Assembly: GCF_000002425.4 (NCBI RefSeq)
Contig: NC_037265.1
Span: 16,270,760 to 16,334,759, forward strand
DNA: 64,000 bases
Reading direction: 5' to 3'
Origin: Physcomitrium patens
Taxonomy: Eukaryota > Streptophyta > Bryopsida > Funariales > Funariaceae
The notes below the pieces were generated by a model. That model did not search any database, was not told the DNA's origin, and saw nothing but the letters and a program-made list of their open reading frames with translations. Below are positions 1 through 11,600 of the stretch, in pieces. The translations under genes were made by a program, and so were the position numbers. How positions within the stretch are numbered: position 1 is the first letter of the stretch; every line of letters begins with the position of its first letter.

Positions 1-1320
1 TAGTAGCTACTTCTATAGGAAGGATTTCATGAGTAACATCTCCTGAAAATAATGGACAACCATCTATGACTTCTACATGAACAAGTTTAGTTTTTTTCAC
101 TAAAAGTATGCTATGTCTTTTAGCTAATTCTTCATCTAAAAAACATACTGAGGCTCTTGAATCTAATAAGGCAGAGGCTTTGAGATGTTTAGGTCCTAGA
201 ATAATATTTATCATAAAACAATGAGAAGGTTTTGAGGAGAGAATAGGATCTTTACTAGGTGTTGTACAAGTTTTTAGCTGCACGATTCCTATTATAACTA
301 GACAAAGTTGTTTTTTAACATACTATCTTTTTTGATAGGTGTACTCTTTATTTTATAGTTGCGTTACTTCTTTGGACAATGTTCTGCAATGTGTTTAGGT
401 TCTCCATAATATAAACACAATCCTTCCTGACCACAAGGAATCTTTTCTTGTTTAGGAAGAGGTTTAAAATGTACCACATCAATTTGCATATCCTCTACTT
501 CCAAATATATGTATTGAAGAGATATTGGTATTGCCATTGAATTATAGTTACGTTGAGGTCTACTTGTATAGTTCTCAGATTGAAATTCAAAAAGATGATT
601 GTTGTACTCACAACAAAGTCAATTGCTTGACTCAATGTTTAAGGATCAGGTAAGTTGAGCATTAATTTTTTTATCTCATATTGTAATCTGTAGAAAAATT
701 AGCTTACAAATACAACATCATCCTACTTGATATTATATACAAGTTATTAAAACTGTAAAGCATATAACGTTATTGATTGATTGCCTTAATATAAAATATG
801 GATCTTATTGATTGTAATATAAATTACATCATGTTCTCCATACATGGATCAAAATTCCTCTAAAAAGCCTCCAGATTATTCAATATTGGATCTCATCATT
901 CGAGAAAAGATGAAAACCATGATAAAACTAAACCTAAAAGAAGCTTACCAATGAATCTAACCTGTGATCTTGGAGTTGGATAGCTTTGGAGTTGAAGTTC
1001 AATCACAAGTTCTACTTGATTGATAAATCCTGTAAACTTTGATCTAGTATCATCAAACTTCTTGGGTAGGATAATTCTTGGTTTTCTAACAATAGAAGGA
1101 TGTTCCACCATAAGAGAAGAGACATGATTTGGTGTAGATGTTGAAGCAGCTCTAATCATTTCTATATCTTCACTTCTTGCCAATTTTATTGCTCCTTGTG
1201 GTAGTAAATTGAGTTGATGTATGTAAGCATTAACTCCCTAAATTTTTCTTGCATTTATACCATTGCAGTCTTCATTTCAACAAGTTCTACTATGATAATA
1301 CTTAGAAAAGAGTAAATGTC
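1..1320 (-). pseudogene. Chromovirus A gag and protease remnant
   Basis: This is the decayed capsid and protease region, read on the minus strand. Gag begins near 1310. An open stretch at 896-1183 carries the PKKFDDTRSKF and FINQVELVI segments shared with copies B and C, in the style of a retroviral-type (RTL/sushi-like) gag. The zinc knuckle lies at 376-417; its second Cys is Tyr, while His and the last Cys remain. The retropepsin active site at 155-163 reads D-S-R, so the Gly of the D-S/T-G triad is lost. The frame is broken by stops. It is non-functional. Assignment to Ty3/gypsy is firm because copy C preserves the same order with reverse transcriptase, integrase and chromodomain downstream. 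Confidence 0.8.
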
Positions 1321-1491
1321 TAATATTGCTTAATACAAATAGAAGAGAGGACTTGAGAACAAAGAAAATATTAAGAATAATATAAGTTTAGAAGATGGTA
1401 ATCCGCAACTTCTAATATGCTTGTGTCTTATCAAGAAAAAGGGGTAGTCCATTCTTAATCAAGATTAGATAAAGCTCTGATATTGTAAGTG

Positions 1492-1503
1492 CACTCTTAT
1501 CAA
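1492..1503 (-). other. Putative self-priming primer-binding site, chromovirus A
   Basis: The plus strand reads CACTCTTATCAA, two bases from the LTR edge at 1506. In element sense it is TTGATAAGAGTG, fully complementary to the presumed 5' end of the element's own transcript (1678-1689). A tRNA-Met-like motif (TATCAGAGC in sense, plus strand 1474-1482) lies 23 nt away from the LTR edge, too far for a usual primer site. Confidence 0.55.
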
Positions 1504-1505
1504 TC

Positions 1506-2055
1506 TATCAAGGACAAGAACTTGATAAAAATAAATAAATAAGTGAGACTTTTCTCAAAGAAAGATGACAAAATAGAAATAATTAAAGATATATATTAAA
1601 AAAGAAATTATAATGGCTGTTGCCAAAAGACAAGAAAACTAGAAATCCTTGAAACTAGACTATAAGCAAGAAAGGAGTTGATAAGAGTGAAGAAGGCTTC
1701 ATTCTTGCCTCTGTATATACTATCTACCTAGAAGCTATATGGTGACGTCCTATACGACCTCCAAAAACGTATTGACTTTACACAACATGCATCTTAACTT
1801 GCAAAGTAAGTTTTTTATATTGGTACCACATTGTTAGCTTGTTTCGCAAGCTACCAACATATATGGCACGTGATTAACTTGTTGACTAAGTTTTTAACCT
1901 ACAAATCAAGTTTAAATACATGTAAAGTCAAAGAAGTGTCTATAGAGCTTCTAAGAAGCTTCTTTAGAAGATATTATGAAAATAATCTATTTTTATCTAA
2001 TTCTACCTATTCATATTATATATATAATAATTACAGTAAATATATGTCCCTGATA
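1506..2055 (-). repeat. 5' LTR of chromovirus A
   Basis: About 550 bp, matching the LTRs of copies B and C along its length. The plus-strand edges are TATCAAGG and TGATA, corresponding to TGTCA and TGACA in better preserved copies. It contains the TATA-like box and the palindrome described separately. A 123-codon open frame at 1831-2202 runs out of this LTR and is not a gene. Confidence 0.8.
1678..1720 (-). promoter_or_regulatory. LTR A core promoter: TATA-like box and start-site palindrome
   Basis: In element sense, a TATATA-like box (1714-1719) is followed by an inverted repeat. The arm that contains CACTCTTATCAA (plus strand TTGATAAGAGTG, 1678-1689) begins about 30 nt downstream of the box, a normal TATA-to-start distance in plants. 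These 12 nt are exactly complementary to the 12 nt beside the LTR at 1492-1503. The start-site assignment is inferred from spacing only. Confidence 0.5.
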
Positions 2056-2646
2056 GTTGAAAACGAGGGCCACCAAATCAATCACAAAGAAAGGCATAGC
2101 CTTTATGAAATTGAATGCGAAGAAAAAATTATCCTCTCAAAGAAATATTATTGCATTGATGAAAATAACTTGGTCTATAATTGTGATTATGGTGATAATT
2201 GATAGATTGAAGTAGTATAGATCAATTATAATGGCACCTAAAATTATTTTGATGAAAGACAAAAGTATTTGTATCTTTGTCAATAAGCCTCTGAATATGT
2301 TTGATAATTTCTTAATGAAAAGGAATATTTTAAGTTTATAGTAGGTTGTTAGTTTAATATTATCCAAAACCATCTACTTGGTGATGTTTTTGTCTGAGAG
2401 AAGATTGAAGATTGTATACCACATTACAACTGGTTGAAGGAGAAGAACTCCAATATCTTTAAGAATGTCGATTGTTTACTTCATTTTTTTCAAGTATTCA
2501 TCTATAAACATCATCTATATTTTTTTGATATTAAATAATTTTTTAATTAAATGAATATAATGGAGATTATTATTGGATTTGTATCTTCACTTGAGATTAT
2601 TGCAGCACTTGTATGAAACAAAAAAAAATCATTATTTGAAGAGTGG
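2056..2646. other. Intergenic spacer between element A and LTR E1
   Basis: AT-rich sequence without a recognisable gene. It is the pre-insertion flank of chromovirus A on one side and of solo LTR E1 on the other. Open frames here are short and carry no motif that I recognise. Confidence 0.5.
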
Positions 2647-3438
2647 TGTTATACTGTAATTACTTATAATGTATAAAAATTAGTTGGAACATATGATATG
2701 TTCATAAGTCTTAGTATGTGTTAGAATAATTAATAGATTAATTTAAAGGCAGTAGATATAAGAAACTTTATTTTAAATTTTATCTATTTTGATTATAGCA
2801 TTTTAAAAATTATAGGACCTAAATGTTTAGTATGAATCCTTGAGAGGAGATTAGAGCTTAAAGATGAAAATCTAAATTAATAGGAAGCTTATTGGGAGGA
2901 ATGAAAGCAAGGCAGAGTCAGATGAAGGTAAGAAATGGAGATCTTCATCCCTATTCGTCAAAGGCCAAGCCCAATGGACTTCAAGGAGGCTTCTCGAGGC
3001 ATTATTAGGAATTATGGTTTTTTGTTTTTAATTCATTTGAGCTTTGGAGGCTACGATCAGCAAGTTTAGATTTTTAGATAAGGATTAAGTGTAAATTTTG
3101 TGTGATTTGGATTTTTTATGAAGGAGTTATTAGAGCCTAAAGTTAAAGTGTTAATTTCATATCTACTATCACTATTTGGAATATAACATATGTTTATAAA
3201 GAGCAACAAAAGATCGGCTACTAAGGTTGGAGAGAGCACTTCCTCGACTATACTTTTTATATATTATTTGATAAAGTTGGAGTTTAGATGAAGAAATTAT
3301 AGAGAGTTGAAGTCACTGCATCCAAATCAAAGGCAATAAGTAAGTGATTTTATTCATAGTAATAGTTGGAGTCATATCTTAAGTTTTTGAATAATTTTTT
3401 AGCTTAAAACTTTTGGAGAAGGTAATTGCTCCTAAAAG

Positions 3439-3474
<36 letters not shown>

Positions 3475-3564
3475 TTGGTCTTTCTTATCTCAAGACTTGA
3501 TTGAGCAATTAGCTGCAGCTAGGAGCCCAATGCTTTCTTGAGGCAAATTCTCTCTACCTTGACA
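2647..3564 (+). mobile_element. Solo LTR E1 (D-like gypsy family)
   Basis: About 918 bp, starting TGTTATAC and ending CCTTGACA, with no internal region or partner LTR. Its interior matches the reverse complement of the solo LTRs inside chromoviruses B and C. Its last 60 bases match the 3' ends of the D-element LTRs (AGCCCAAT followed by a CTCTCT tract). The flanking four bases are GTGG (2643-2646) and ATGG (3565-3568), consistent with a 4-bp target duplication that has one G-to-A change. An AT dinucleotide run lies at about 3440-3473. Confidence 0.75.
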
Positions 3565-3847
3565 ATGGTGTGCTTGGTATTTTTATTGATGATACTTCAG
3601 ACTTGCTCATGACTTTTTTTTTAAGATGTCGAGAGTGGTGGAATGGTTTGTACAAACCATTGTATTGAAGCACATTCTTGAGATGGAAGGCCCATATTTT
3701 GTAATTATCTATGCCAGTTAGGTGATATGACTTTGGAAGTATGTATAGGCCTTGTGGTGAGCTAGAGACCATTGTATTGGAAATGTAATGTGGTGGAGGG
3801 GAAGAAGTATGATTATTCTTTCTACCCAGTTGTATGTTGCTAATCAT
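3554..3847 (-). pseudogene. Copia-type gag N-terminal fragment
   Basis: An open frame of 97 codons starts 89 bases inside the primer-binding site of element J. Residues in the middle (LTGIDNYKIWAFHLKNVLQ) resemble the start of copia Gag proteins, where a Leu-x-Gly-x-Asn-Tyr-x-x-Trp pattern precedes a hydrophobic helix. The last codons run into the end of solo LTR E1, so this is the truncated stub of a longer polyprotein. It lacks a zinc knuckle and all pol domains. Identification as gag is moderately secure because the primer site is in the expected place. Confidence 0.55.
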
Positions 3848-4300
3848 AACTTCAAAGTCAGACCCTGAGTTTGATATATTCTATCACATAGAAGAAAGGA
3901 TCTCATGACTACTCACAGTCGATGCTCTAACACCATGAAGAAAGTTGGGTATAGAGAGGTGTTGTGCGAAGCACTATGCACACAAGAACAGTGTGTCCAT
4001 TGAGTGGAGGGAATTGTAAGTTCATTGATCAAAGAGGAAACATACAAACAAAGTACTGTGATGGGAACTCTTGGGATCAATAGGGAACAGTGTTCTCATG
4101 TTGAGAACAGTATCGAAGAAGGGTGCTAACCCTGAGGGTACGAGAAGCGGCTAAGAGATCTACGTACACCCTGTAAAGCTCAGCTTGTGGGGGCAGCTTC
4201 TGGGGAATATTTAGCTCTGTTCTTCAAATAAAGGAAATCCGTTCGTGGTCCGTTTCCAATCCTTGCTTGCATCTGAAATCCAATGCTAACCATTTCCCAT
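3565..4300 (-). mobile_element. Truncated Ty1/copia element J: 5' LTR end, primer site and gag start
   Basis: On the minus strand an LTR end (...CTTTCTTCA, plus-strand edge at 3936) is followed directly by TGGTGTTAGAGC. That is close to the usual initiator tRNA-Met primer site (TGGTATCAGAGC), with differences at two positions. A gag-like reading frame follows. The element stops abruptly against the TSD of solo LTR E1, so its pol is missing. The outer LTR boundary at the high-coordinate end is not visible, and 4300 is only a guess. Confidence 0.55.
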
Positions 4301-5932
4301 TTCGCAGCCTAATCTGGGGCAGAGCTGAGGAGAAAAATTAGGGTTAATATATCCAAATGCTGGTGGAGGTGAGCCAGGCTTAAAATAACTCTCGCTATTG
4401 CTATTGCTATTCGATTCAAACCCCAATCATCCGTCCCTAAGAAATGCTGCTTTAGCCAGCCCTCTTCTCGTTGCCCTTCGGTGGAGCTCACGTTCCCCGC
4501 TTCGAATGCAAGGCACCCTTAAAAAGTATTATTTATGTTTCGCTCATGTAACGATTATCCGACCGTTAATGGCAGCTCCGCTGCAAAAGGTTTTCAAAAC
4601 GTGTCTCAATTCGTTTTGTTTTGTATTTTTTAATGCTTCGCATCCACAACAGTTGTTTTCAGGGAACTTGTTACGTCTCACGTGTAGTTTTGGCTACTAG
4701 GGCATGGCTCTGCTCCCCTTGCTGAAAACCCTAAAAACCATCAAAGCCCCCCCTTGGGATGGGGGGTTTCTCGGGTGTGATTGATTTTGTATGATGGGAT
4801 AGATCTAATCCGTATAATGTCAGAGAATAATGTGCACCTGTGTCTTGTCTAGAAGACCCCAATGAAGACATTGGTTTCTGATTGATTTGTAAACCATTTC
4901 TTAGCAAGTTACATTTTTAAAGTTGGTCTTTCAACAAATCATTAGGAAGTATTTTTCTTCTGTACCTGTTCCTTATATCTTTTCCTCTATTCAGCGCAAC
5001 ACATGTAAAAATAAAATAAAATAAAATGAAACAATAATTTGATTTGTATTGATTTATTTTCAATGAGAATTTGTTTTTTTGTTTATTTTTATTTTTATTT
5101 TTATTGCATGTCAAACTTGAAAGTCATTTGGGAATCTTCATATTCACAATAGTAATCATAATGCATGAGTTACATGCATACAATGAGATCATTTTGATTC
5201 AAGTTATGATGAGAACAGACAATGTATTGGGTTGAAATTAGACCAGTTTGGTGAAGATGAATGAATGCTCATGATGCTTGGATGGCCTAAATTTTTTTAA
5301 TGTATGCTAAGAACATTTAATATATGTTTATGGATATACAAATATCAAGAAATTTCCATACTTATTGCAGGCTCTAAGATGAAACACTTGTCCACTTAAA
5401 ATTTCACAGTTATTTAATTACTTCAAATAAACAATGAATCTTTTTTTATGTTAATATTGCATAACAAGTTGCATTCATTTGAACATTGATGGTGGAAGGA
5501 AAAGGTTTCAACTTTTGGTTTGGTGTGAGCAATCATTGACAGCTGTCTTAAAGTCTACCATTTTAACAACAATAGTTGAAGCAATTAACATAAATGTTGT
5601 AGAAGCGAGTGAAATTACATTGATATATTATGTAATTTTCCTAAATACATTGCTAAATTACAAGAACATTGGAGTAGGTTTAGATAAATTATTAGCTTCT
5701 AGACCTTTCATTCAATTACAAAAACATAGTTCATTGAAACATTTCTTTAAAAGAGGATGAATTTTATTCTAATCCCCGTCCAAACATATACTAATAATTG
5801 TCTTCCTTGTATAGCTTCAAAAGAACAAAAAAACAATTTTATGAAGTAAAATTTCCCTCCACATGTACATTGACTTAAAAGCATGTCAAGCACAAGTACT
5901 AAGTAGTATACCTATATTGTACACTCACAAAT

Positions 5933-5964
<32 letters not shown>

Positions 5965-6450
5965 TATATTTTTGCAGGTTCACTTCTATATTTATGACTG
6001 TTGACTTTTAAAATTGTTATAACATTCTTATGATTCATCAAGCAACATATAATGTTATAAAATATTTGCATTTAACATATTTTAGAAGGCATTCAAGGAA
6101 AAAGGTGATTTTTTCTTAGAAGTGAAAGATCACTCATTTCAGTGCTTCCCACTAACAATTCAAACTCTGCGTTAATAAAAAAAAAAAAAAAAAAAAAAAA
6201 TGCCTTCTTAAGTAGCAACAAATTTCATGTGAAATCTTTTGTAATACATTTTGATATTATCTACATATGGCCAGCTATTTTGACAAGTTTAGTTGTATAG
6301 TTGCAACTCTAATTCAACTTCTCATTGAACTCCCAAAATGCCATATTGAAGGTCACATTCATTTTTCCTGCCCCAAAATAAAGTAGTTCTCAACATAGGA
6401 AACCCTTTCTCACTCCTACACAATTCAATAGCCACATTGCAGGTTTCCCC
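4301..6450. other. Intergenic, with a GC-richer patch at 4.3-4.8 kb
   Basis: The patch at 4300-4780 has overlapping short frames on both strands and a telo-box-like AAACCCTAA-type motif near 4725. It ends in a C-run/G-run hairpin at about 4746-4770. It could be an old promoter or first exon, but no gene body follows. An unrecognised open frame of 93 codons lies at 5479-5760 in AT-rich sequence, with no known motif and no intron support. Low-complexity tracts are a TA run at about 5933-5969 and a poly-A at 6177-6200. Confidence 0.4.
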
Positions 6451-6516
6451 TTTAACCACAATGAAGTTAAAACCCAACTCCAAGCAAGCGCAGCCCATCT
6501 TCCCCTCTCCCCCCAT

Positions 6517-6548
6517 TACCACCACCATTACCACCACCACCACCACCA
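6517..6548. repeat. CCA/CAC trinucleotide tract
   Basis: A short ACC/CCA-rich tract at the upstream edge of the GC-rich gene island. The Val-rich frame on the minus strand here is just this repeat translated. Confidence 0.8.
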
Positions 6549-6965
6549 CAAATTTGTGTCAAAAACATCAATGCCATCGCTGAGTTTTCAAGCTCTAGCA
6601 CGTGTCTATTACCACAGAGCCCTGCCCTCACACTGTCCAAAACCCACACCCAGCACATACAATGCAGAAAAACACAGAGAAATCCAACTGTAAGTAAGTA
6701 TTGCCACTGCAAATGGCAACCCTATCAACCCATTGCCGTGACCCACAGTTATTTCGGATACTACTGTGCGTGATCATTGAAGTGGAAGGGAAGGGAAGGA
6801 AAGTTAATAACTGAGAGGGGGGGAGATGAAGGAAGATTGCTTGCACGAGGAAGCTGGACACCCAGTTTACAGCTGGTGGCAGTAAAGAATCTGCTGTGTT
6901 ACTTGTGCGTGGCGCTCAGGGCCCTTTTACTGAACACCCAATATGCCACAACAGAAACTGAGCAT

Positions 6966-7008
6966 CAGACAGACAGACAGACAGACAGACAGATCGATCG
7001 ATCGATCG
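6966..7008. repeat. Compound CAGA/GATC microsatellite
   Basis: Six units of CAGA-type repeat run directly into four units of GATC. It lies about 1.7 kb upstream of the TTL coding start. Confidence 0.9.
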
Positions 7009-7352
7009 TTCGAGGCATGAATGGACGGAATTCCGCTCTGGCACCACGACAATAAGCCAGCAGAAGCAGCAGTAGCAGTTTAGCAGTAGGAACGTCGGGC
7101 GCCCCCTTGCTCACTCACTCGCTTGCGTGCTTGCTCCTGGAACCACGAAGTCTCACACTCCATTATTACGGCCATCCGGGGCACAGTTCATCAGAGTTTT
7201 TTAGTCCACAGAGCCATCCGTCCACTCAGCAAGCAAGAAAGATCCCACCGTTCCACACCAGCAGCCAGACTTTCATGGCTGCTCTGATTCATCACCGCAA
7301 CCGCGTCTCCTCTCGCGCGCAAGCTTTTGCGTCTTTTCTCTAGTTCGTTGTG

Positions 7353-7359
7353 TATATAG
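7353..7359 (+). promoter_or_regulatory. TATA-like box, distal promoter candidate for TTL gene
   Basis: TATATAG, about 30 bases before a pyrimidine-rich stretch (about 7378-7400) that could be a start site. Using it would give a leader of about 1.28 kb with many upstream ATGs unless an intron is removed. A GT donor-like site (GAAG/GTGAG) lies near 7650. Confidence 0.3.
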
Positions 7360-8309
7360 TCAAGGCTGCGTTTACTCTTCAACCTTCTCTCCGTCTCCCC
7401 CACGTTTCGGTACCCTGTCCTCTCACATAACCCACGTCTAGACTTGCAGGATTGGTCGTTGGATGGTTTTGGACTGCGCCCCAGCTGGGCGGTTTCGTTG
7501 TGCGAGAGGAGATCGGTTGCTGTGAGAGGCGAATGCTCGCCGGCTGGGTTGGTCTGAGACCATGCAGGGATGGATTGAGTGGTCGCGTGAGTTTGAATGT
7601 AGTTCCAGAAAGGAGTTGGTCGTGAATGGAGAAGCGACACAAGTTTCTGGAAGGTGAGATCCAGGTGTAGCGGGGATTCCAGAAGGCGCAGCATGGTTTA
7701 GGTTTGCAGTTCAATCTTGCGTTTCTCACGTGCGGTATATGGATTATTTCGCGGATTGAAGCTGCGGATTGGTGGAGCTCCAGAACCTAGGATTGCAGGT
7801 TCCTGCGACAATACGCTGGATTGACTTCCAGGTACCGAACTTTGCACTATCCTTGAAAAAGAGACCGTGGCGTGCACGTAGATCTACGCTGTAATGCAAG
7901 TTTTGTATTTCGTATGGCTTTGAAGAGCTCGGTGGGCCGCACTGTGCAACCGAGTGTCTTGTACTTGCAGAAATAGAGGTGGCTTCTGGGCATGCCATCT
8001 AAATCCTCTCCCTCTTTTCCCCATCTTCTGCTCATCACGGAGCGTCAACAAACCGCTTTGCAATTGTAACTGTATTATCTAGTCGCTGAAGTGAATCCGA
8101 TTTCGATTCATTGGTCCATTAGTGACTCCCTTGGACCTGGAACGTGGAATCTTTCCGTGGTCTGTTGAGTCACAGCTGTATTCCTGATACGCCGCATAGA
8201 GTGTGATGTCTCTCTCGCGTCAGAGCACACCAGCTGTAAACACTTAACGTTCTAATCACGCTATTGGTCGTCGATCGTTCCGTCGCCTACCATCGCTGTG
8301 GCCAGAGTC

Positions 8310-8316
8310 TATATAG
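8310..8316 (+). promoter_or_regulatory. TATA-like box, proximal promoter candidate for TTL gene
   Basis: TATATAG followed about 30 bases later by a CT-rich stretch (8334-8350), the usual context of a plant start site. It implies a 5' leader of roughly 320 bases before the ATG at 8664, so it is the simpler choice of the two. Confidence 0.4.
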
Positions 8317-8663
8317 ACAAGAGCGTGCTACTAACTCTCTTTCTTCAGTTGTGCACCTCGCACTGTCAGTTAGTGTCTTAATGCGAATCTGTTCGGAACA
8401 CGGTACACCGCAGCACTGTCCACAAGGACGATTAGTTGAGTGAGGTATCGGATACAAAAGCCTTTCTGACGACTTGACTTGCATTGGAGTAGGATTCTCA
8501 TCTAAGAAATTAGTCGCAATTTCATAGAAACGGAGCAATCGTAGTCGGGTAAGTGATTGCGGGAATCACTTGACATTTCAAAACCTGGAGAGCCTGGCTT
8601 ATTCCTTTCCTCGTGAAATTTTGTGGCAGTGGGGCAAGGTATTTTGTGATTGGAAGTTGCTAA

Positions 8664-11600
8664 ATGGCCTGCCAGGCGGAGAGCAAGTCTGTGCCTACGA
8701 GTACCTACGATAGGCACGGCGGCATGTACGCCGGGAAGCTTTCGGGTAACGGAAAAATCGACCGATTTCAGGGATGGTCACGGTTCAATGCCAGTACCCT
8801 GAATGATGCACGCACCGGAAGCTTCTCCACTGGCAAGGAGGACGACCTCAACTACAAAAATCTTTACAATCTTGCGGGTGAGAATCTTTCCGGGACCCGG
8901 AAAACAGAAACTCAGTTGCGAGAAATGTTGAAGAAGAGCAGCAGCGGCTCCAAAGTTGCTAGCTCCCTTCCTTCCAGAGCCCCAATTCTGCATTCGGAGA
9001 ACAACAAGGGAAATCCCCAATCTACAAAACCTGAATCTGCGAAATCACTTCCACGGGGTGATAACTCCGACGCCGCGAGAGTAGGAAATGTGGAAGCCAG
9101 CAGCGCTCCACGCGCTCGTCATGCCCGAAGCTCATCCTTTGCGCCACCTCATGGCGGCTACTCTGCCAAACCACCAAGCCACACATCGTCAACATCTCCT
9201 CTGACCGCACATTCTGCTCCCAAGAGTCCACCTGCAGACTCTTTCAGACAGGTTCCGGAAGTTGCAGATGCGGCTGTCAGACGTCACAGCACCGAGGGCG
9301 TCAGGTTTCATCGACGGGGAAGCTCCGACATGCCTGCACTTCAAGGGGAGGCAGCTGATTTTTTCAGCTCCGATAGTGCCCTCAAATTGGGGCCTGAGAT
9401 GAGACGACACTCTCTCGGTAATGTATCTTTCAAAGGCGGTTCTTCTGGGATGAAGATGAAGATGGCCGCCAGTCCCGAGAATGGCAGCACAAGCTCCCGT
9501 GGGAGCTCTATAGCTGGTAGTCCCACTGTTGCCCGCACAAGCAGCTCCGAGAATTTGTACGCCAGTGGTGGCTCTGCTCCTTGCAGTAGCTCAGCATCTA
9601 GCGGCATCTCACATCACTCACAGAGTACAAGTTGCAACGTTGGCAATTTATTTGGTGCCACCTCCAGTGGCTCGTACACAGGTGGAGGCCTAAACACAGG
9701 TACTATCTCCCTTACACAACCTACGCAATCGATTGATTTTGTGCTTAATTGTGGTTCCCGGTAGATAATCCTGACACTTTCTGACTTTTTCCTGTATATT
9801 GATCTGGCTCTTTGGGACAGTGACGCCACGGTTGTCCTCATGCAAGACAACGATTCCAGTAGTTGCGCCACCGGCGCCTGCTTCCAATGGCAGGATGATG
9901 TTTGGAGGAGGCTCCATAAGTGGCAATATTAGCAGAGGAGTACTTAGAGCCCAATGCGACCCCCCACGAGTTTCCTCCGACGCGTTCATTGGCTCAAGAG
10001 GCAACGGCCACAAACTTGGAGATGGTTTGGACATTAAAAAAATTCTTTCTAGCGGCGATCCAGAAGAAGTTAAGAGAGTTGGCAACGAGCAATATAAGAA
10101 AGGAAACTTTCAGGTGGCGCTTACTTTGTACGACAGGGCGGTGCAGTTGGCGCCACACAAGGCTCCGTATCGAAGCAATCGCGCTGCAGCGTTGACAGGG
10201 CTGGGCAAGCTTCCGGAATCTGTGAGGGAATGTGAGGAAGCGATCAAACTTGATCCTTCTTACTCCAGAGCTCATCAGAGGCTTTCCTCGTTGCTCTTGA
10301 GGTTGGGACGCATTCAGGGCGCGAAGAAGCACGCGGAATTAGCTGGTCAAGTGAGTGACGGGACGGGGCTCCAACGGATTGAAAAAGTGGAGAAGCATGT
10401 GACGAAGTGTTTTGAGGCTAGGAAGGCGGGCGACTGGGAGACAGTCGTGAGGGAGAGTGATGCTGCTGTCATTGCCGGAGCTGATTCAGCGCCTCAGGTT
10501 TGAAATTCACAACCCCGCCTGCGAAGAAATGAAACCCATATTTCTCAGAAGCTTAATTCTTATATAAATTGCGGTCCGGGTTCTCACACCTGATCTGTGG
10601 TTGTCTTTATTTATTTATTTATTTATTTTATTGCAGATGTTTTCTTTGAAAGCGGAGGCATTCCTGAAGCAGCAGAAACACGATGAGGCAGACGCAATTC
10701 TTTTAGCTGCTCAGAAAATAGAGGATTCTTTGCGCAAGTTCACCAGCTTGCCAGCTGACATCACCACGCTTCTTACGCAAGTGCAAGTCGACATGGCTCT
10801 TGACAGGTATAGGACAACATTCTCTTAGTTTCAGTCCGCTCTTTCTGGGTCTGTCTTCTGAGGAGCGCCAAACGATCCTTGTGGCACTAACATGCGGCCT
10901 CTTGAGCAGATTTGAAGCGGCAGTAATTGCAGCAGAGAAGGCAGCTTCCCATTACCCCAAGAACGCCGACGTGGGGCTTATGTTGAGACAAGCCCGTGCG
11001 GTAGCGAATGCACGAATCTTGGGGAATGACCTGTACAAAGCAGGAAAGATACTCGAGGCCTCGGTTGCGTACAGCGAAGGGCTTCAGTACAATCCAAGCA
11101 ATGCCGTTTTGTTATGCAATCGGGCGGCCTGCAGGATCAAGCTGGGTCACTACGAGAAGGCTGTGGAGGACTGCACGTCTGCGTTAGAAGCCCAACCCAA
11201 TTACCTTAAAGCACTTCTGCGGCGAGCGAAATGTTTTGCTAAGATGGAAAGATGGGATAAGGCAACGAGGGATTATGAGACACTTAAGAAGGAAATGCCC
11301 GGAGATCTGGAAATTGCTAATGAGTTGTATGAAGTGCAAGTTGCACACAAGAAGGCCAAGGGTGAAAAGGTGATCATGTCCAAAAACGGTGGTGAAGTTG
11401 AGGAAATTTCCAGCAGTGATCGATTGAGAGAGGTCATCTCACAACCAGGTAAGCATCACATCTTAAACTCATCGCTTCTCGAGTGATTTCTGGAGTTCTA
11501 CGTGGAGCCTGGTGCTGTGTTCCCTTGAAAATGTTAGTGTAATTACTTCTTGTGCCCGTTCAGGTGTTTCGGTGGTTCAGTATAACACAAAATGGAGCGA

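Larger units (their letters stand above)
1..2055 (-). mobile_element. Chromovirus copy A (Ty3/gypsy), 5' part, cut by window edge
   Basis: This is the 5' part of a minus-strand Ty3/gypsy element, with the LTR at 1506-2055 and gag plus the start of protease at 1-1320. It aligns by eye, in the same order and orientation, with copies B (27830-36851) and C (52032-59698). The rest of pol would lie before base 1. The outer LTR end reads TGATA where the other copies have TGACA. The next five bases, GTTGA (2056-2060), would be one half of a target duplication whose partner is outside the window. Confidence 0.85.

Noticed and set aside
1474..1482. tRNA-Met primer site (TATCAGAGC) for the chromovirus family
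   Set aside because: It lies 23 nt from the LTR edge in the copies where it is recognisable. The edge is fixed by the CCATC duplication in C, and the abutting bases fit self-complementarity better. I keep it only as an alternative.
1831..2202. 123-codon ORF
   Set aside because: It lies mostly within LTR A, and the equivalent positions in the other LTR copies are not open.
6322..6861. Minus-strand frames with Gly/Val repeats
   Set aside because: Produced by the CCA/CAC tract, with no supporting motif.
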